From Bacteroidales bacterium UBA3630 (GTDB lineage: Bacteria > Bacteroidota > Bacteroidia > Bacteroidales > P3), in contig DFLB01000047.1 of assembly GCA_002373995.1 (NCBI GenBank), positions 2,935 through 66,934 on the forward strand: a stretch of 64,000 nt of DNA, given 5' to 3'. Below, piece by piece: positions 1-7,218 of this stretch. Position 1 is the first letter of the stretch; the number at the start of each line of letters is the position of its first letter. The position numbers were made by a program, and so were the translations under genes. Below the pieces are notes generated by a model. It did no database searches. It had not been told where the DNA came from and was given only the letters and a program-made list of their open reading frames with translations.

Positions 1-55
1 ATACGCCAAACAGAAACAGGTAGTAAGCCCAGTTCTTTTTCTTGAATAGTTTCAT
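1..55 (-). CDS. 5' end of an unidentified gene (cut by window edge)
   Basis: An ATG on the minus strand at position 55 opens a frame that runs off the left edge without a stop. The 18 visible residues start MKLFKKKNW and continue into aromatic and hydrophobic residues, a positively charged N-terminus followed by a membrane-segment-like stretch. It lies 24 bp downstream of the zinc-ribbon gene on the same strand, so it is probably co-transcribed with it. Too little is present to name a family, and a chance open frame cannot be excluded. Confidence 0.45.
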   Translation of the reverse strand, partial: MKLFKKKNWAYYLFLFGV

Positions 56-79
56 ATTTCTATTGTTTATTAATCATTT

Positions 80-352
80 TTATTTTTTCTGCCAGCGCTT
101 GAGCGTCGGGAAGTACTGCCGCAGGCCCTCGCGGTACTCGTCGGCGGTGAGGTGCTGGCCGGTGTTCTTGTTGAACTCGTCGAGGAACTGCACACAGACC
201 TCTATCATCTCGTCCATTGTGCAGTCCTGCGTGAAGTGTCCGTCGGCGTGGCAGTACTTGCAGTAGTCGGGGTTGTCGCTCACGACCTTGTCGCTCAGCG
301 GCATGCCGCAGCTCTGGCAGAAGTGCTGGATTTCAGGGAAGGGATTGTCCAT
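80..352 (-). CDS. Small zinc-ribbon domain protein
   Basis: This 90-residue protein has four cysteines in two CxxC pairs: CQSC near residues 12-15 with GMPL after it, and CKYC near residues 31-34 followed by HADGHF. This matches the 'putative zinc ribbon' family of small cytoplasmic proteins, which presumably bind one zinc ion; the family has no assigned reaction. The C-terminal half is helical and charged. It starts 9 bp after the transketolase C-terminal gene in the same direction, so it is likely in the same transcript. The family call is firm; the function is unknown. Confidence 0.8.
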   Translation of the reverse strand: MDNPFPEIQHFCQSCGMPLSDKVVSDNPDYCKYCHADGHFTQDCTMDEMIEVCVQFLDEFNKNTGQHLTADEYREGLRQYFPTLKRWQKK

Positions 353-361
353 AGCTTTTTC

Positions 362-1315
362 TTATTTACGAGATAATACTTTGTGCACTTTCTCGACGAT
401 GTCGGCGGCGCGGAGGTGGTAGTTGGTGAGCATCTCGTCGGGAGTGCCGCTCTCGCCGAAGCGGTCGTCCACGGCCACGTACTCCATCGGCGTGGGGCAG
501 TGCAGGGCGAGGGTCTGGGCCACGCTGTCGCCGAGTCCGCCGTTGAAGAGGTGCTCCTCGCAGGTCACTACGGCGCGGGTCTTCCGTGCGCTGGCCACGA
601 TGGCCTCCACGTCGAGCGGCTTGATGGTGTGGATGTTGATGACTTCGGCGCTGATGCCTTCCTTCTCCAGGGCTTCGGCGGCCTGCAGGGCTTCCCACAC
701 CAGGTGTCCGCAGGCGAAGAGGGTCACGTCCTTGCCCTCGCTCAGCAGCTGGGCTTTGCCGATCTCGAACTTCTCGCCCTCTGGCAGGAAGCAGGGCATC
801 TTGCTGCGGCCGAGGCGCAGATAGACGGGGCCGACGTGCTCGGCGGCGGCCAGCGTGGCGGCCTTGGCCTGGTTGAAGTCGGCGGGCACCAGCACGGTCA
901 TGTTCGGCAGGGCCTTCATCAGGGCGATGTCCTCCATCGTCTGGTGCGTGGCGCCGTCCTCGCCGAGCGAGATGCCGGCGTGCGAGCCGCAGATCTTCAC
1001 GTTCTTGTTGCTGTAGGCCACGACCTGGCGGATCTGGTCGTAGACGCGGCCGGTGACGAACTCGGCGAAGCCCCCGATGAAGGGCACCTTGCCGCAGAGG
1101 CTCAGACCGGCGGCGATGCCGACCATATTGGCCTCGGCGATGCCGCACTGGATGAAGCGCTCGGGGAACTCCTTGGCGAAGCCGTCCATCTTCACGCTGC
1201 CTTTCACGTCGGCGCTCAGCGCCACGACATTCTCATTGCGCTTGCCAGCTTCCACAAGGCCTTCGCCCATACCGGCGCGCAGTTCTTTCATTGATTGTTT
1301 TTCGTAGTGGGTCAT
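362..1315 (-). CDS. Transketolase, C-terminal subunit (split enzyme)
   Basis: At 317 residues this is the pyrimidine-binding plus C-terminal half of transketolase, the thiamine-diphosphate enzyme that moves two-carbon units between sugar phosphates in the pentose phosphate pathway. The catalytic glutamate that activates the cofactor is in GIAEANM (E61). The GEDGATHQTMEDIA stretch and the C-terminal swivelling domain are present. Split transketolases of about 280 plus 315 residues are known in several phyla and need both chains for activity. The partner N-terminal chain is encoded at 5155-6003 on the same strand, about 3.8 kb upstream. The two genes, usually adjacent, are separated here by a VWA gene and a restriction-modification cassette. 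Confidence 0.93.
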   Translation of the reverse strand: MTHYEKQSMKELRAGMGEGLVEAGKRNENVVALSADVKGSVKMDGFAKEFPERFIQCGIAEANMVGIAAGLSLCGKVPFIGGFAEFVTGRVYDQIRQVVAYSNKNVKICGSHAGISLGEDGATHQTMEDIALMKALPNMTVLVPADFNQAKAATLAAAEHVGPVYLRLGRSKMPCFLPEGEKFEIGKAQLLSEGKDVTLFACGHLVWEALQAAEALEKEGISAEVINIHTIKPLDVEAIVASARKTRAVVTCEEHLFNGGLGDSVAQTLALHCPTPMEYVAVDDRFGESGTPDEMLTNYHLRAADIVEKVHKVLSRK

Positions 1316-1328
1316 AATATTAATGTTT

Positions 1329-2018
1329 TTATTGATTCCGTAATCTTTTTATTTCTTTTGATATTTCTTCGATAACATCTGGATTTGCAATCTTACCATC
1401 CAAACTGAAAACCACAAAAACTTCTCCGCCATACTCCTCTTTAAATGCTTCAAAACTGGCTTTCATTCTTTCGGTAAGGGAGTACCCTCCAAAGTTGGCG
1501 TTTGCAGTTACGGGCTTAATTTGAATGCCAATCTGATGGTTGCCAACATGGGCCACGTAATCTATATCACCTGCGTGGTCAAGTTCAGGATCGCTCTCCT
1601 CAAAGATGATGTCTTTGAATATCTTTGCTAATCCGTCATTGACAACTGATTTTTCTCGTTGGTAGCCATCGAAAGTTCTGTTAATCGTTAGATTATATAC
1701 ATAATCTACGCAGTCTTGACGTGTTAAGCTATTTATTGCTTCTTGTAATTGAGGTATCACAAGTTCGGTCATCTTTGTATAAAGACGTTCTCCAAGTTCT
1801 AACAGTGATTCTCTTGTTATTTTGAGTGGGGTTTTACCTTCGGTCATTGCATTATCAAAATACCACTCCTCCCACTCTTCAATGGTCGAGGGTTGACATT
1901 GACGTATTAAATTCATAACGGCACCAACTTTGTTTGGGCGCGTTAGTTGGTATAACTGACAGGTATGGTTCAACAAAAACTCTTTTTTGCCAGCAAAGGT
2001 CATGGAATATGTTTTCAT
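1329..2018 (-). CDS. MjaI-like type II restriction endonuclease
   Basis: This 229-residue protein resembles the MjaI restriction endonuclease family, whose founder cuts at CTAG. Remembered family features include the N-terminal KEFLLNH and LTRPNKVG stretches and the central YNLTINRTFDGY. A PD-(D/E)xK-type active site is plausible as D153 in GDIDY with QIK at residues 166-168. It is the last gene of a three-gene cassette with a winged-helix protein (5 bp upstream) and a DNA methyltransferase. Base composition is visibly more AT-rich than the flanking genes, which suggests horizontal acquisition. The restriction role is secure from context; the CTAG specificity is inference. Confidence 0.75.
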   Translation of the reverse strand: MKTYSMTFAGKKEFLLNHTCQLYQLTRPNKVGAVMNLIRQCQPSTIEEWEEWYFDNAMTEGKTPLKITRESLLELGERLYTKMTELVIPQLQEAINSLTRQDCVDYVYNLTINRTFDGYQREKSVVNDGLAKIFKDIIFEESDPELDHAGDIDYVAHVGNHQIGIQIKPVTANANFGGYSLTERMKASFEAFKEEYGGEVFVVFSLDGKIANPDVIEEISKEIKRLRNQ

Positions 2019-2023
2019 AATGG

Positions 2024-2338
2024 CTAAATTAAGTTATTCGGGTGAGAGACGTTCCAGTGGTTTTTCAGCGCATTTATTCTGTCCAAAGTCCCCTGTATCC
2101 TTGAATACAATGTGTTGATGTAGTCTTTAACTTCTTGCTTGTCATTAGAAAGCCAAAAACCCTCATCAAGTGTGTTTACAATCATTTCTCCTTGTAAGTT
2201 TGCTTTCCTAACAAGAGCTCTGGTCGCTTCTTGGGTCCCACCCGTTGATAGCCCTAATCGGGTGGCTAATTCTGGTGCATGAATAGCGTTTGCACGACCA
2301 TTAGGGATCACATTCATTAAATCTTGAATTGTAGCCAT
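2024..2338 (-). CDS. Winged-helix protein of the restriction-modification cassette
   Basis: This 104-residue protein lies between the methyltransferase (11 bp gap) and the endonuclease (5 bp gap) and shares their AT-rich composition. Residues 1-70 look like a winged helix: a helix-turn-helix around ELATRLGLSTGGTQEATRAL, then a beta-wing ending in GFWLSN. The C-terminus is a long helix (YINTLYSRIQGTLDRINALK). Similar small proteins occur as phage-type DNA-binding regulators. The natural guess is a controller that delays endonuclease expression, but it is not a classical C-protein and could instead be a DNA-binding accessory subunit. The DNA-binding call is moderate; the role is inferred. Confidence 0.6.
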   Translation of the reverse strand: MATIQDLMNVIPNGRANAIHAPELATRLGLSTGGTQEATRALVRKANLQGEMIVNTLDEGFWLSNDKQEVKDYINTLYSRIQGTLDRINALKNHWNVSHPNNLI

Positions 2339-2349
2339 GTTGTTATGGT

Positions 2350-3630
2350 TTAATAGTTAATAAACTTGTTTCGATATTTATAGGGTATACTAGTATCCGC
2401 TATCGCTAATTTCTCTTTTAGAATATGTGCATTTAAGAATGTTCTGTTTTCTAAATACAGATAACAGAGAAGTTGGTTTTGTGAGTCGTACTTTACCTCG
2501 TCAAATCGCATGTATACTTTATGCCCTTTTGTTTTGTTTTGGAGGTAAATAGTGGCCTGCTCTGCTTTTGCGGGATTGGGTTCAACGCCCAATAGTTTTA
2601 CAATCAACCCTGAACTTAATTCTAATAAATTGGGGGACAAGACATGCTTTACAGAATACAATTCCTCACGTTTGCCGCTACTTCTGTCTATTTTGGAACC
2701 AAATTGCAGCGTCTTTACATCAACTTTGTTGTTCATCTTCAGTGGATCACGAAAAAAGTAAGGAAGATTGTCTATCAGCCCGTTGATATTATATGAGTCT
2801 GCGTCTTCTCGGATATTGTAGGTGTTATGACTGAAAATAGAATTGCTGATCACTTTCTGTTCATAGTATTGCCTGAAATCTTTGTTGATTTCGTAGCCTA
2901 TAGAATTTCTGTTAAGGTTGCGTGCAGCCAGTGCTGTCGTTCCACTTCCCATAAATGGGTCAAACACAGTCTCGCCTACAAAAGAGAACATTTTTATAAG
3001 TCTGGCAGGTAACTCCTCTGGAAACATCGCAATGTGTCCGTCTTGACGTGCACCTGCAAAATTCCAGTGAGAAGCAAAAAGTTTGTTCCACTCCTCCTTG
3101 CTAATTTCTGACATTTCCTTTTGCTCTTTTGTTGGTACTGGAGCCTTGCCCTGCTTTTTAAAGATCAATATAAACTCGTAGTCTATTTTTAATATTCCAT
3201 TTCGTGGATATGGGAAACTACCCATAACAGCACCGCCCCCCGTTGTGTGCATCGTGGTTTGTTTTTGCCATATAACTGCACCCATGTAGTCAAGCCCTAA
3301 AGTTTCGCAAAAACGAATTATTTCTGTACGAATAGGGATTACTTTATACCTACCATAATATACAGAGCGAGCAAATTGGTCTCCAATGTTGATACACAAT
3401 CTACACCCGTCTTTCAAAATACGGTTGCATTCAGACCACACAAGGTTTAAATTGTTAATGTATGCTTCATAGCTCTCATTAAAACCTATTTGATTATCAG
3501 CTCCATAGTCCTTTAACTGCCAGTATGGTGGCGATGTAATGATGAGATGCACGGATTTGTCCGGCATTAAACTCATATTTCTGCTGTCACCATTAATCAG
3601 AGTGTGTCTTGTTTGAATTATAGTATCCAT
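2350..3630 (-). CDS. Site-specific DNA methyltransferase (N4-cytosine type) with SNase-like C-terminal domain
   Basis: This 426-residue protein has motif IV TSPPYW (residues 32-37) first and motif I DPFMGSGTT (about 224-232) later, the order of beta-class amino-methyltransferases. SPPY-type motifs are typical of N4-cytosine enzymes. It should protect the sites cut by the neighbouring endonuclease. Residues about 325-420 form an additional domain that reads like the staphylococcal-nuclease fold: a GLIVKLLGVEP strand-turn, then VYMRFDE, then LLCYLYLENRTFLN and a final helix. The catalytic Arg, Asp/Glu and second Arg positions are Lys, Pro and Gln, so this part is probably non-catalytic and may bind DNA or the partner. 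It is AT-rich relative to its neighbours. Confidence 0.88.
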   Translation of the reverse strand: MDTIIQTRHTLINGDSRNMSLMPDKSVHLIITSPPYWQLKDYGADNQIGFNESYEAYINNLNLVWSECNRILKDGCRLCINIGDQFARSVYYGRYKVIPIRTEIIRFCETLGLDYMGAVIWQKQTTMHTTGGGAVMGSFPYPRNGILKIDYEFILIFKKQGKAPVPTKEQKEMSEISKEEWNKLFASHWNFAGARQDGHIAMFPEELPARLIKMFSFVGETVFDPFMGSGTTALAARNLNRNSIGYEINKDFRQYYEQKVISNSIFSHNTYNIREDADSYNINGLIDNLPYFFRDPLKMNNKVDVKTLQFGSKIDRSSGKREELYSVKHVLSPNLLELSSGLIVKLLGVEPNPAKAEQATIYLQNKTKGHKVYMRFDEVKYDSQNQLLCYLYLENRTFLNAHILKEKLAIADTSIPYKYRNKFINY

Positions 3631-3642
3631 TATTTGTTTATC

Positions 3643-4995
3643 TTAAAACTGTATCTTCGTGGTCTGGCTGCTTTCGATGACGAAACGTTTGGTCTGGACT
3701 TTGTCGTACTTGGTTGCGTTCTGGGGGTGGAGGACTAGTTCGTACTGGCCGGGTTGGAGCAGTAGGCGTTCGCCGGCGGTGCTGGGGTTGAGGTCGGTGG
3801 CGAACTCGACTTGGCCGTCTCTTAATCTGAAGATGGCGCCGGTGGTGATGCCTTTGGGCTTGCTGAGGACCAGCATGCCTGGCATGGGCACGGAGAGCTC
3901 GGTGGCGGCATTGCCACGCACCTCGACGCCGCGCAGGGTGGTCACCGGCAGGGTCTGCACCTCGATGTCGTAACGTCCGGCCAGGTACTGCCCCGTCTCG
4001 CCCATTTCCTGTGCCGCCACGCGGTCGCCGCTGCCGGCACGGCGCACAATGACGTCCACCTTGGGCTGCTGCCACTGTGGGCGCTGGCCGCTGTAGGCCA
4101 CCTTCATGGTGCCCTCGCTGACGGTGATGTCGACGGTGTTCACCTTGTCTATCGAGAACTGCATCGCCTCGCGCCGCAGCGGCGGATGGGTGAAAACGGA
4201 CATGTCGTAGGTCACCAGCGGGTCCAGCAGCAGCGTGTCGGGCTTCAGCTTGCCGTCGACGCTGTAGATGGTGCTCTGGCGTATGACGCCCGTGCGGTGG
4301 TCGTAGAAAGCCACGGGGTGCTCGGTCTCGTAGAGGTCGCCGGTGGCGTCCACCATGTTCAGCACCACCTTGGCCTTGTGGCCGCTGAGGCGGAAGATGT
4401 CGTAGAGCGTCTTGGCGAACTCCTCCTCATGCGCCACGGGGAAGACGCTGCCGGCGCACGAGGCGTGGGCCGAAATGTTGCCCCCGATGCAGAGCACGAA
4501 GGTCTGCACCACCACGCCGCTCAGCTGCACCTGCCGTGCCACGTCGCAAATCTCCGCCTCGCAGTCGTCCATGCCGTCGGTGATGATGAGTATCAGGTTG
4601 CGGCTGGAGCCCGTGGCGGGGAAGTCGCTCAGCGCATCGGTCAGCGCCGCCGCCGCCGTGCAGCCCCCCTGGGGCACGAGGGTCTTGATCTTGCTCTGCA
4701 GCCGGTAGATGTTGTCGCTGCCGAAGGGCACCTCGAGGCGCGTGCCGAACTGCTCCTTGTTCAGGTGGCCGAAGACGCGCAGGGCCACGTCGACGTCGTG
4801 CTGGCGCGATACCGAGTCGAGGAACGACAGCAGCACCTGCTGCGTCACCTTGATTTTGCTGTTGCTCTGCCAGTGGTCCCACATGGAGTTGGAGCAGTCC
4901 ATGATGAGCAGCAAGCGCGTCTTGTCGGACTGCTGTTGTGCCTGCACGACAATGCCGAGGAGCATCAGCACAGCGAATGTTATTATTCTACGCAT
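3643..4995 (-). CDS. Secreted von Willebrand factor A domain protein
   Basis: This 450-residue protein has an N-terminal signal peptide (hydrophobic to about VVQA, residue 19), then a VWA domain with a complete MIDAS metal site: DCSNS at residues 33-37, T113 and D140 in IITDGMDD. It should bind a divalent cation and a protein partner outside the cytoplasm. Residues about 210-450 are beta-rich, with repeats that look like immunoglobulin or PEGA-type domains (LLLQPGQYELVLHP). It sits between the two transketolase genes in the same orientation, with no evident functional link. Its base composition matches the host genome rather than the adjoining restriction cassette. The partner and role are unknown. 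Confidence 0.8.
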   Translation of the reverse strand: MRRIITFAVLMLLGIVVQAQQQSDKTRLLLIMDCSNSMWDHWQSNSKIKVTQQVLLSFLDSVSRQHDVDVALRVFGHLNKEQFGTRLEVPFGSDNIYRLQSKIKTLVPQGGCTAAAALTDALSDFPATGSSRNLILIITDGMDDCEAEICDVARQVQLSGVVVQTFVLCIGGNISAHASCAGSVFPVAHEEEFAKTLYDIFRLSGHKAKVVLNMVDATGDLYETEHPVAFYDHRTGVIRQSTIYSVDGKLKPDTLLLDPLVTYDMSVFTHPPLRREAMQFSIDKVNTVDITVSEGTMKVAYSGQRPQWQQPKVDVIVRRAGSGDRVAAQEMGETGQYLAGRYDIEVQTLPVTTLRGVEVRGNAATELSVPMPGMLVLSKPKGITTGAIFRLRDGQVEFATDLNPSTAGERLLLQPGQYELVLHPQNATKYDKVQTKRFVIESSQTTKIQF

Positions 4996-5003
4996 AGTTT
5001 TTT

Positions 5004-5144
5004 AACGGCGAATTAAACGAATTAAACGAAGCTACGCAGGTCAATTGTTGGCGAATTACTCGAATTGACGCAGGACGCTATTATAGTAATTCGCTGATAA
5101 TTACAACAAGCGACAAATTCGTTTAATTCGCATAATTCGCCGTT
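5004..5144. repeat. Bipartite inverted array of 9-bp units
   Basis: The gap between the VWA gene and the transketolase N-terminal gene holds an imperfect palindrome. Arms at 5004-5030 and 5118-5144 match as reverse complements at 24 of 27 positions. A nested pair (gcgaattac at 5051-5059 and its complement at 5086-5094) lies inside. Each arm is built of 9-bp units: CGAATTAAA repeated on the left, TTTAATTCG-type units on the right. It could form a hairpin in RNA. No coding potential is apparent. Confidence 0.8.
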
Positions 5145-5154
5145 CTTAATAATC

Positions 5155-6003
5155 TTAAAAGTCGCCGAGGGTCTCGGGCAGCTGGCTGAGGGCCTTGGGC
5201 AGGTCGTCGGCGCTGAGCACGGCACCGTGGTACTTGTTGGTGTCCTGCATGAAGTCGACGCCGTAGCCCATCTTGGTCTTCAGCAGCACGCACACCGGGC
5301 TGCCCTGGCCGGTCAAGGCCTTGGCCTTGGCCATGCCGTCGAGCACCTGCTGCATGTCGTTGCCGTTGTCGATGACCACCACCTTCCACATGAAGGCCTC
5401 GAACTTGGCCTTCAGGTCGCCGAGGCTCATCACCTCGTCCACCGTGGCGTCGATCTGCTGGTTGTTGTAGTCGACGGTGGCTATGAGGTTGTCCACGTGC
5501 TTGGCGCCGGCAAACATGGCGGCTTCCCAGATCTGGCCCTCTTCGAGCTCGCCGTCGCCGTGCATGGTGTAGACCAGGTGCTTGTCGCCCGTCATCTTCT
5601 TGCCGAGTGCGGCGCCGACGCCGACGCTGAGGCCCTGGCCCAGCGAGCCGCTGGCCATGCGGATGCCCGGCAGGCCGTGCTCGGTGCTGGGGTGGCCCTG
5701 CAGGCGGGTGCCAAACTTGCGGAAGGTCTTGAGCTCGTCGACGGGGAAGTAGCCGCGGCGCGCCATGGTGCTGTAGATCACCGGCGTGATGTGGCCCTGG
5801 CTGACGAAGAGCATGTCCTCGCCCTCACCGCTCATGGTGAAGTTCTTGGGCTCGAAGTCCATAATGTTGAAGTTCATGGCCACGAACCAGTCGGCGGTGC
5901 CGAGCGAGCCGCCCGGGTGGCCGCTCTTGGCGTTGGTGGTCATACGGAGAATGTCGCGGCGCACCTGCGTCGCAATCTGCTGAAGTTCCTGTGTTGTTTT
6001 CAT
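5155..6003 (-). CDS. Transketolase, N-terminal subunit (split enzyme)
   Basis: This 282-residue protein is the diphosphate-binding half of transketolase. It has GHPGGSLG at residues 28-35 and the thiamine-diphosphate motif GDG (149-151) followed by NN (180-181). It pairs with the C-terminal subunit at 362-1315 to form the active enzyme of the pentose phosphate pathway. The lipoprotein gene upstream ends 2 bp before this start, so translation is probably coupled. The inverted repeat downstream of the stop could reduce read-through into the VWA gene. Length and motifs fit stand-alone N-terminal transketolase subunits well. Confidence 0.93.
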   Translation of the reverse strand: MKTTQELQQIATQVRRDILRMTTNAKSGHPGGSLGTADWFVAMNFNIMDFEPKNFTMSGEGEDMLFVSQGHITPVIYSTMARRGYFPVDELKTFRKFGTRLQGHPSTEHGLPGIRMASGSLGQGLSVGVGAALGKKMTGDKHLVYTMHGDGELEEGQIWEAAMFAGAKHVDNLIATVDYNNQQIDATVDEVMSLGDLKAKFEAFMWKVVVIDNGNDMQQVLDGMAKAKALTGQGSPVCVLLKTKMGYGVDFMQDTNKYHGAVLSADDLPKALSQLPETLGDF

Positions 6004-6005
6004 TG

Positions 6006-6452
6006 TTATTCCTGTGTTTTATTTTGTTTCAGTTTGAATACATATTGACGTGAGTTCTGGTCAACGGCGAAGAGCTCGTTGCCGTGGCGTGTGACGGTGA
6101 CGGCGAGGGTGTTCTCGTCCCAGTCGTGGATGGTGCCGGTGCCGCGGTCGCCGCGCATGGTGACGTGTCCCCATACGCGTCCCTGGGCGCCGTCGGCCTC
6201 AACATAGATAGTCTCCGCCTTTTCGTTCTTCTTGGCCTTGGCAGCCGACTGCGTTGAAGTCGAAGGAGAAGGATGCTTGATGTCGCGGATGACAGGCACC
6301 AGTTCTACCGGCTTCACCTCCTGAGGTTCGGCGGCGACAGTGTCGGCGACCACCACCTCGGGGACCGAGGGTGCTTCCTGTTGTCTCTGTTCACAGCCGG
6401 CGAGCAGTGCAGACGCCAGCAAGGGAAGTGCAATGTAATGTATCTTCATCAT
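6006..6452 (-). CDS. Small lipoprotein of unknown function
   Basis: This 148-residue protein has a lipoprotein signal peptide with lipobox LLAGC (Cys about residue 20), so it should be lipid-anchored in the envelope. A Pro/Glu/Val-rich linker covers residues about 22-80. A compact beta-rich domain follows, with AQGRVWGHVTMRGDRGTGTI and a DENTLAVTVTRHG strand pair. I do not recognise a family. It is 15 bp downstream of the nuclease gene and 2 bp upstream of the transketolase N-terminal gene, in one run of minus-strand genes. Confidence 0.7.
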   Translation of the reverse strand: MMKIHYIALPLLASALLAGCEQRQQEAPSVPEVVVADTVAAEPQEVKPVELVPVIRDIKHPSPSTSTQSAAKAKKNEKAETIYVEADGAQGRVWGHVTMRGDRGTGTIHDWDENTLAVTVTRHGNELFAVDQNSRQYVFKLKQNKTQE

Positions 6453-6467
6453 CTTAAGGATTGTGTT

Positions 6468-7214
6468 TCAATAATTCCATTGGTTCCAATCATAGGTTGC
6501 CTCGGCTTCTTCGGGCAGTTGAGGGAAGAGGTTGCGTCCGACGAGAGCCTCCACGCTATCGACCGAGACGGCGTAGCGGCGAGGCGATCCGTCCTGGCGG
6601 CTATTGTCCACCACGAAAGCCACCGCAGCATATCCCGTCGAGGTACTTGTGGCCAAGGCCTTGAAGTAGGCATCCGGCACCTGTACGCCCGCCTTGCCGA
6701 TTGTGCCGTGGTGTCCGGTGCCGACAATAGGTCCACAGACGACATAAACGGCACCATAGCGGCGTGCCAAGCGGCGTGTGAGCTCCTCAATCTTACGCCA
6801 GGCGCCACTGTTCATGTCGTGGTCCTGGGGGCAGATATTGGTAAAATAATAACTTTCCATCAGCGCCTGCTCGCTCCAGCGCATATCGGCACGCGGAGCC
6901 ATGTGGCCCTTGTCCCATCCGGAGTGGGAATAATCCTCGCGCGAAGCCTTGGGGAACTCCACATCGGGGTCGCGGCTGAACGAGCATTGGAAATCGTAGG
7001 CATCAGACACCTCCTCGGCCGTCAACTGCCACGCCACCCAATCAGGCAACAGCGTCTGATGGTTATAGGAAGCCGTATAGCCCAGATGCTGGACGATATC
7101 CTCGGAAGCATCGAAGGCCGGTATTTCGAGACCATCGATGGCAGGCGCTGGGTGGCGAGGCTGCACCGATGTGCAAGACGCCAACAGCAGCAGTATAACA
7201 ACCAGCAGTTTCAT
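6468..7214 (-). CDS. DNA/RNA non-specific endonuclease, lipoprotein
   Basis: With the start at 7214 the product is 248 residues. It opens MKLLVVILLLLASC, a short lipoprotein signal with lipobox LASC. Upstream ATG (7235) and GTG (7238) codons are in frame but would overlap the preceding gene. The body is the NUC endonuclease domain of the beta-beta-alpha-metal superfamily. The active-site motif is DKGHMAPRAD (family DRGH-type), followed by the metal-ligand region TNICPQDHDMNSGAW. It probably degrades extracellular nucleic acids at the cell surface for nutrient recovery. Domain assignment is firm; the substrate in vivo is inferred. Confidence 0.88.
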   Translation of the reverse strand: MKLLVVILLLLASCTSVQPRHPAPAIDGLEIPAFDASEDIVQHLGYTASYNHQTLLPDWVAWQLTAEEVSDAYDFQCSFSRDPDVEFPKASREDYSHSGWDKGHMAPRADMRWSEQALMESYYFTNICPQDHDMNSGAWRKIEELTRRLARRYGAVYVVCGPIVGTGHHGTIGKAGVQVPDAYFKALATSTSTGYAAVAFVVDNSRQDGSPRRYAVSVDSVEALVGRNLFPQLPEEAEATYDWNQWNY

Positions 7215-7218
7215 AAGG

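Noticed and set aside
5004..5144. Transposon terminal inverted repeats
   Set aside because: No transposase and no target-site duplication can be seen; the arms are internally repetitive and the interior is only 87 bp. A non-autonomous element cannot be fully excluded.
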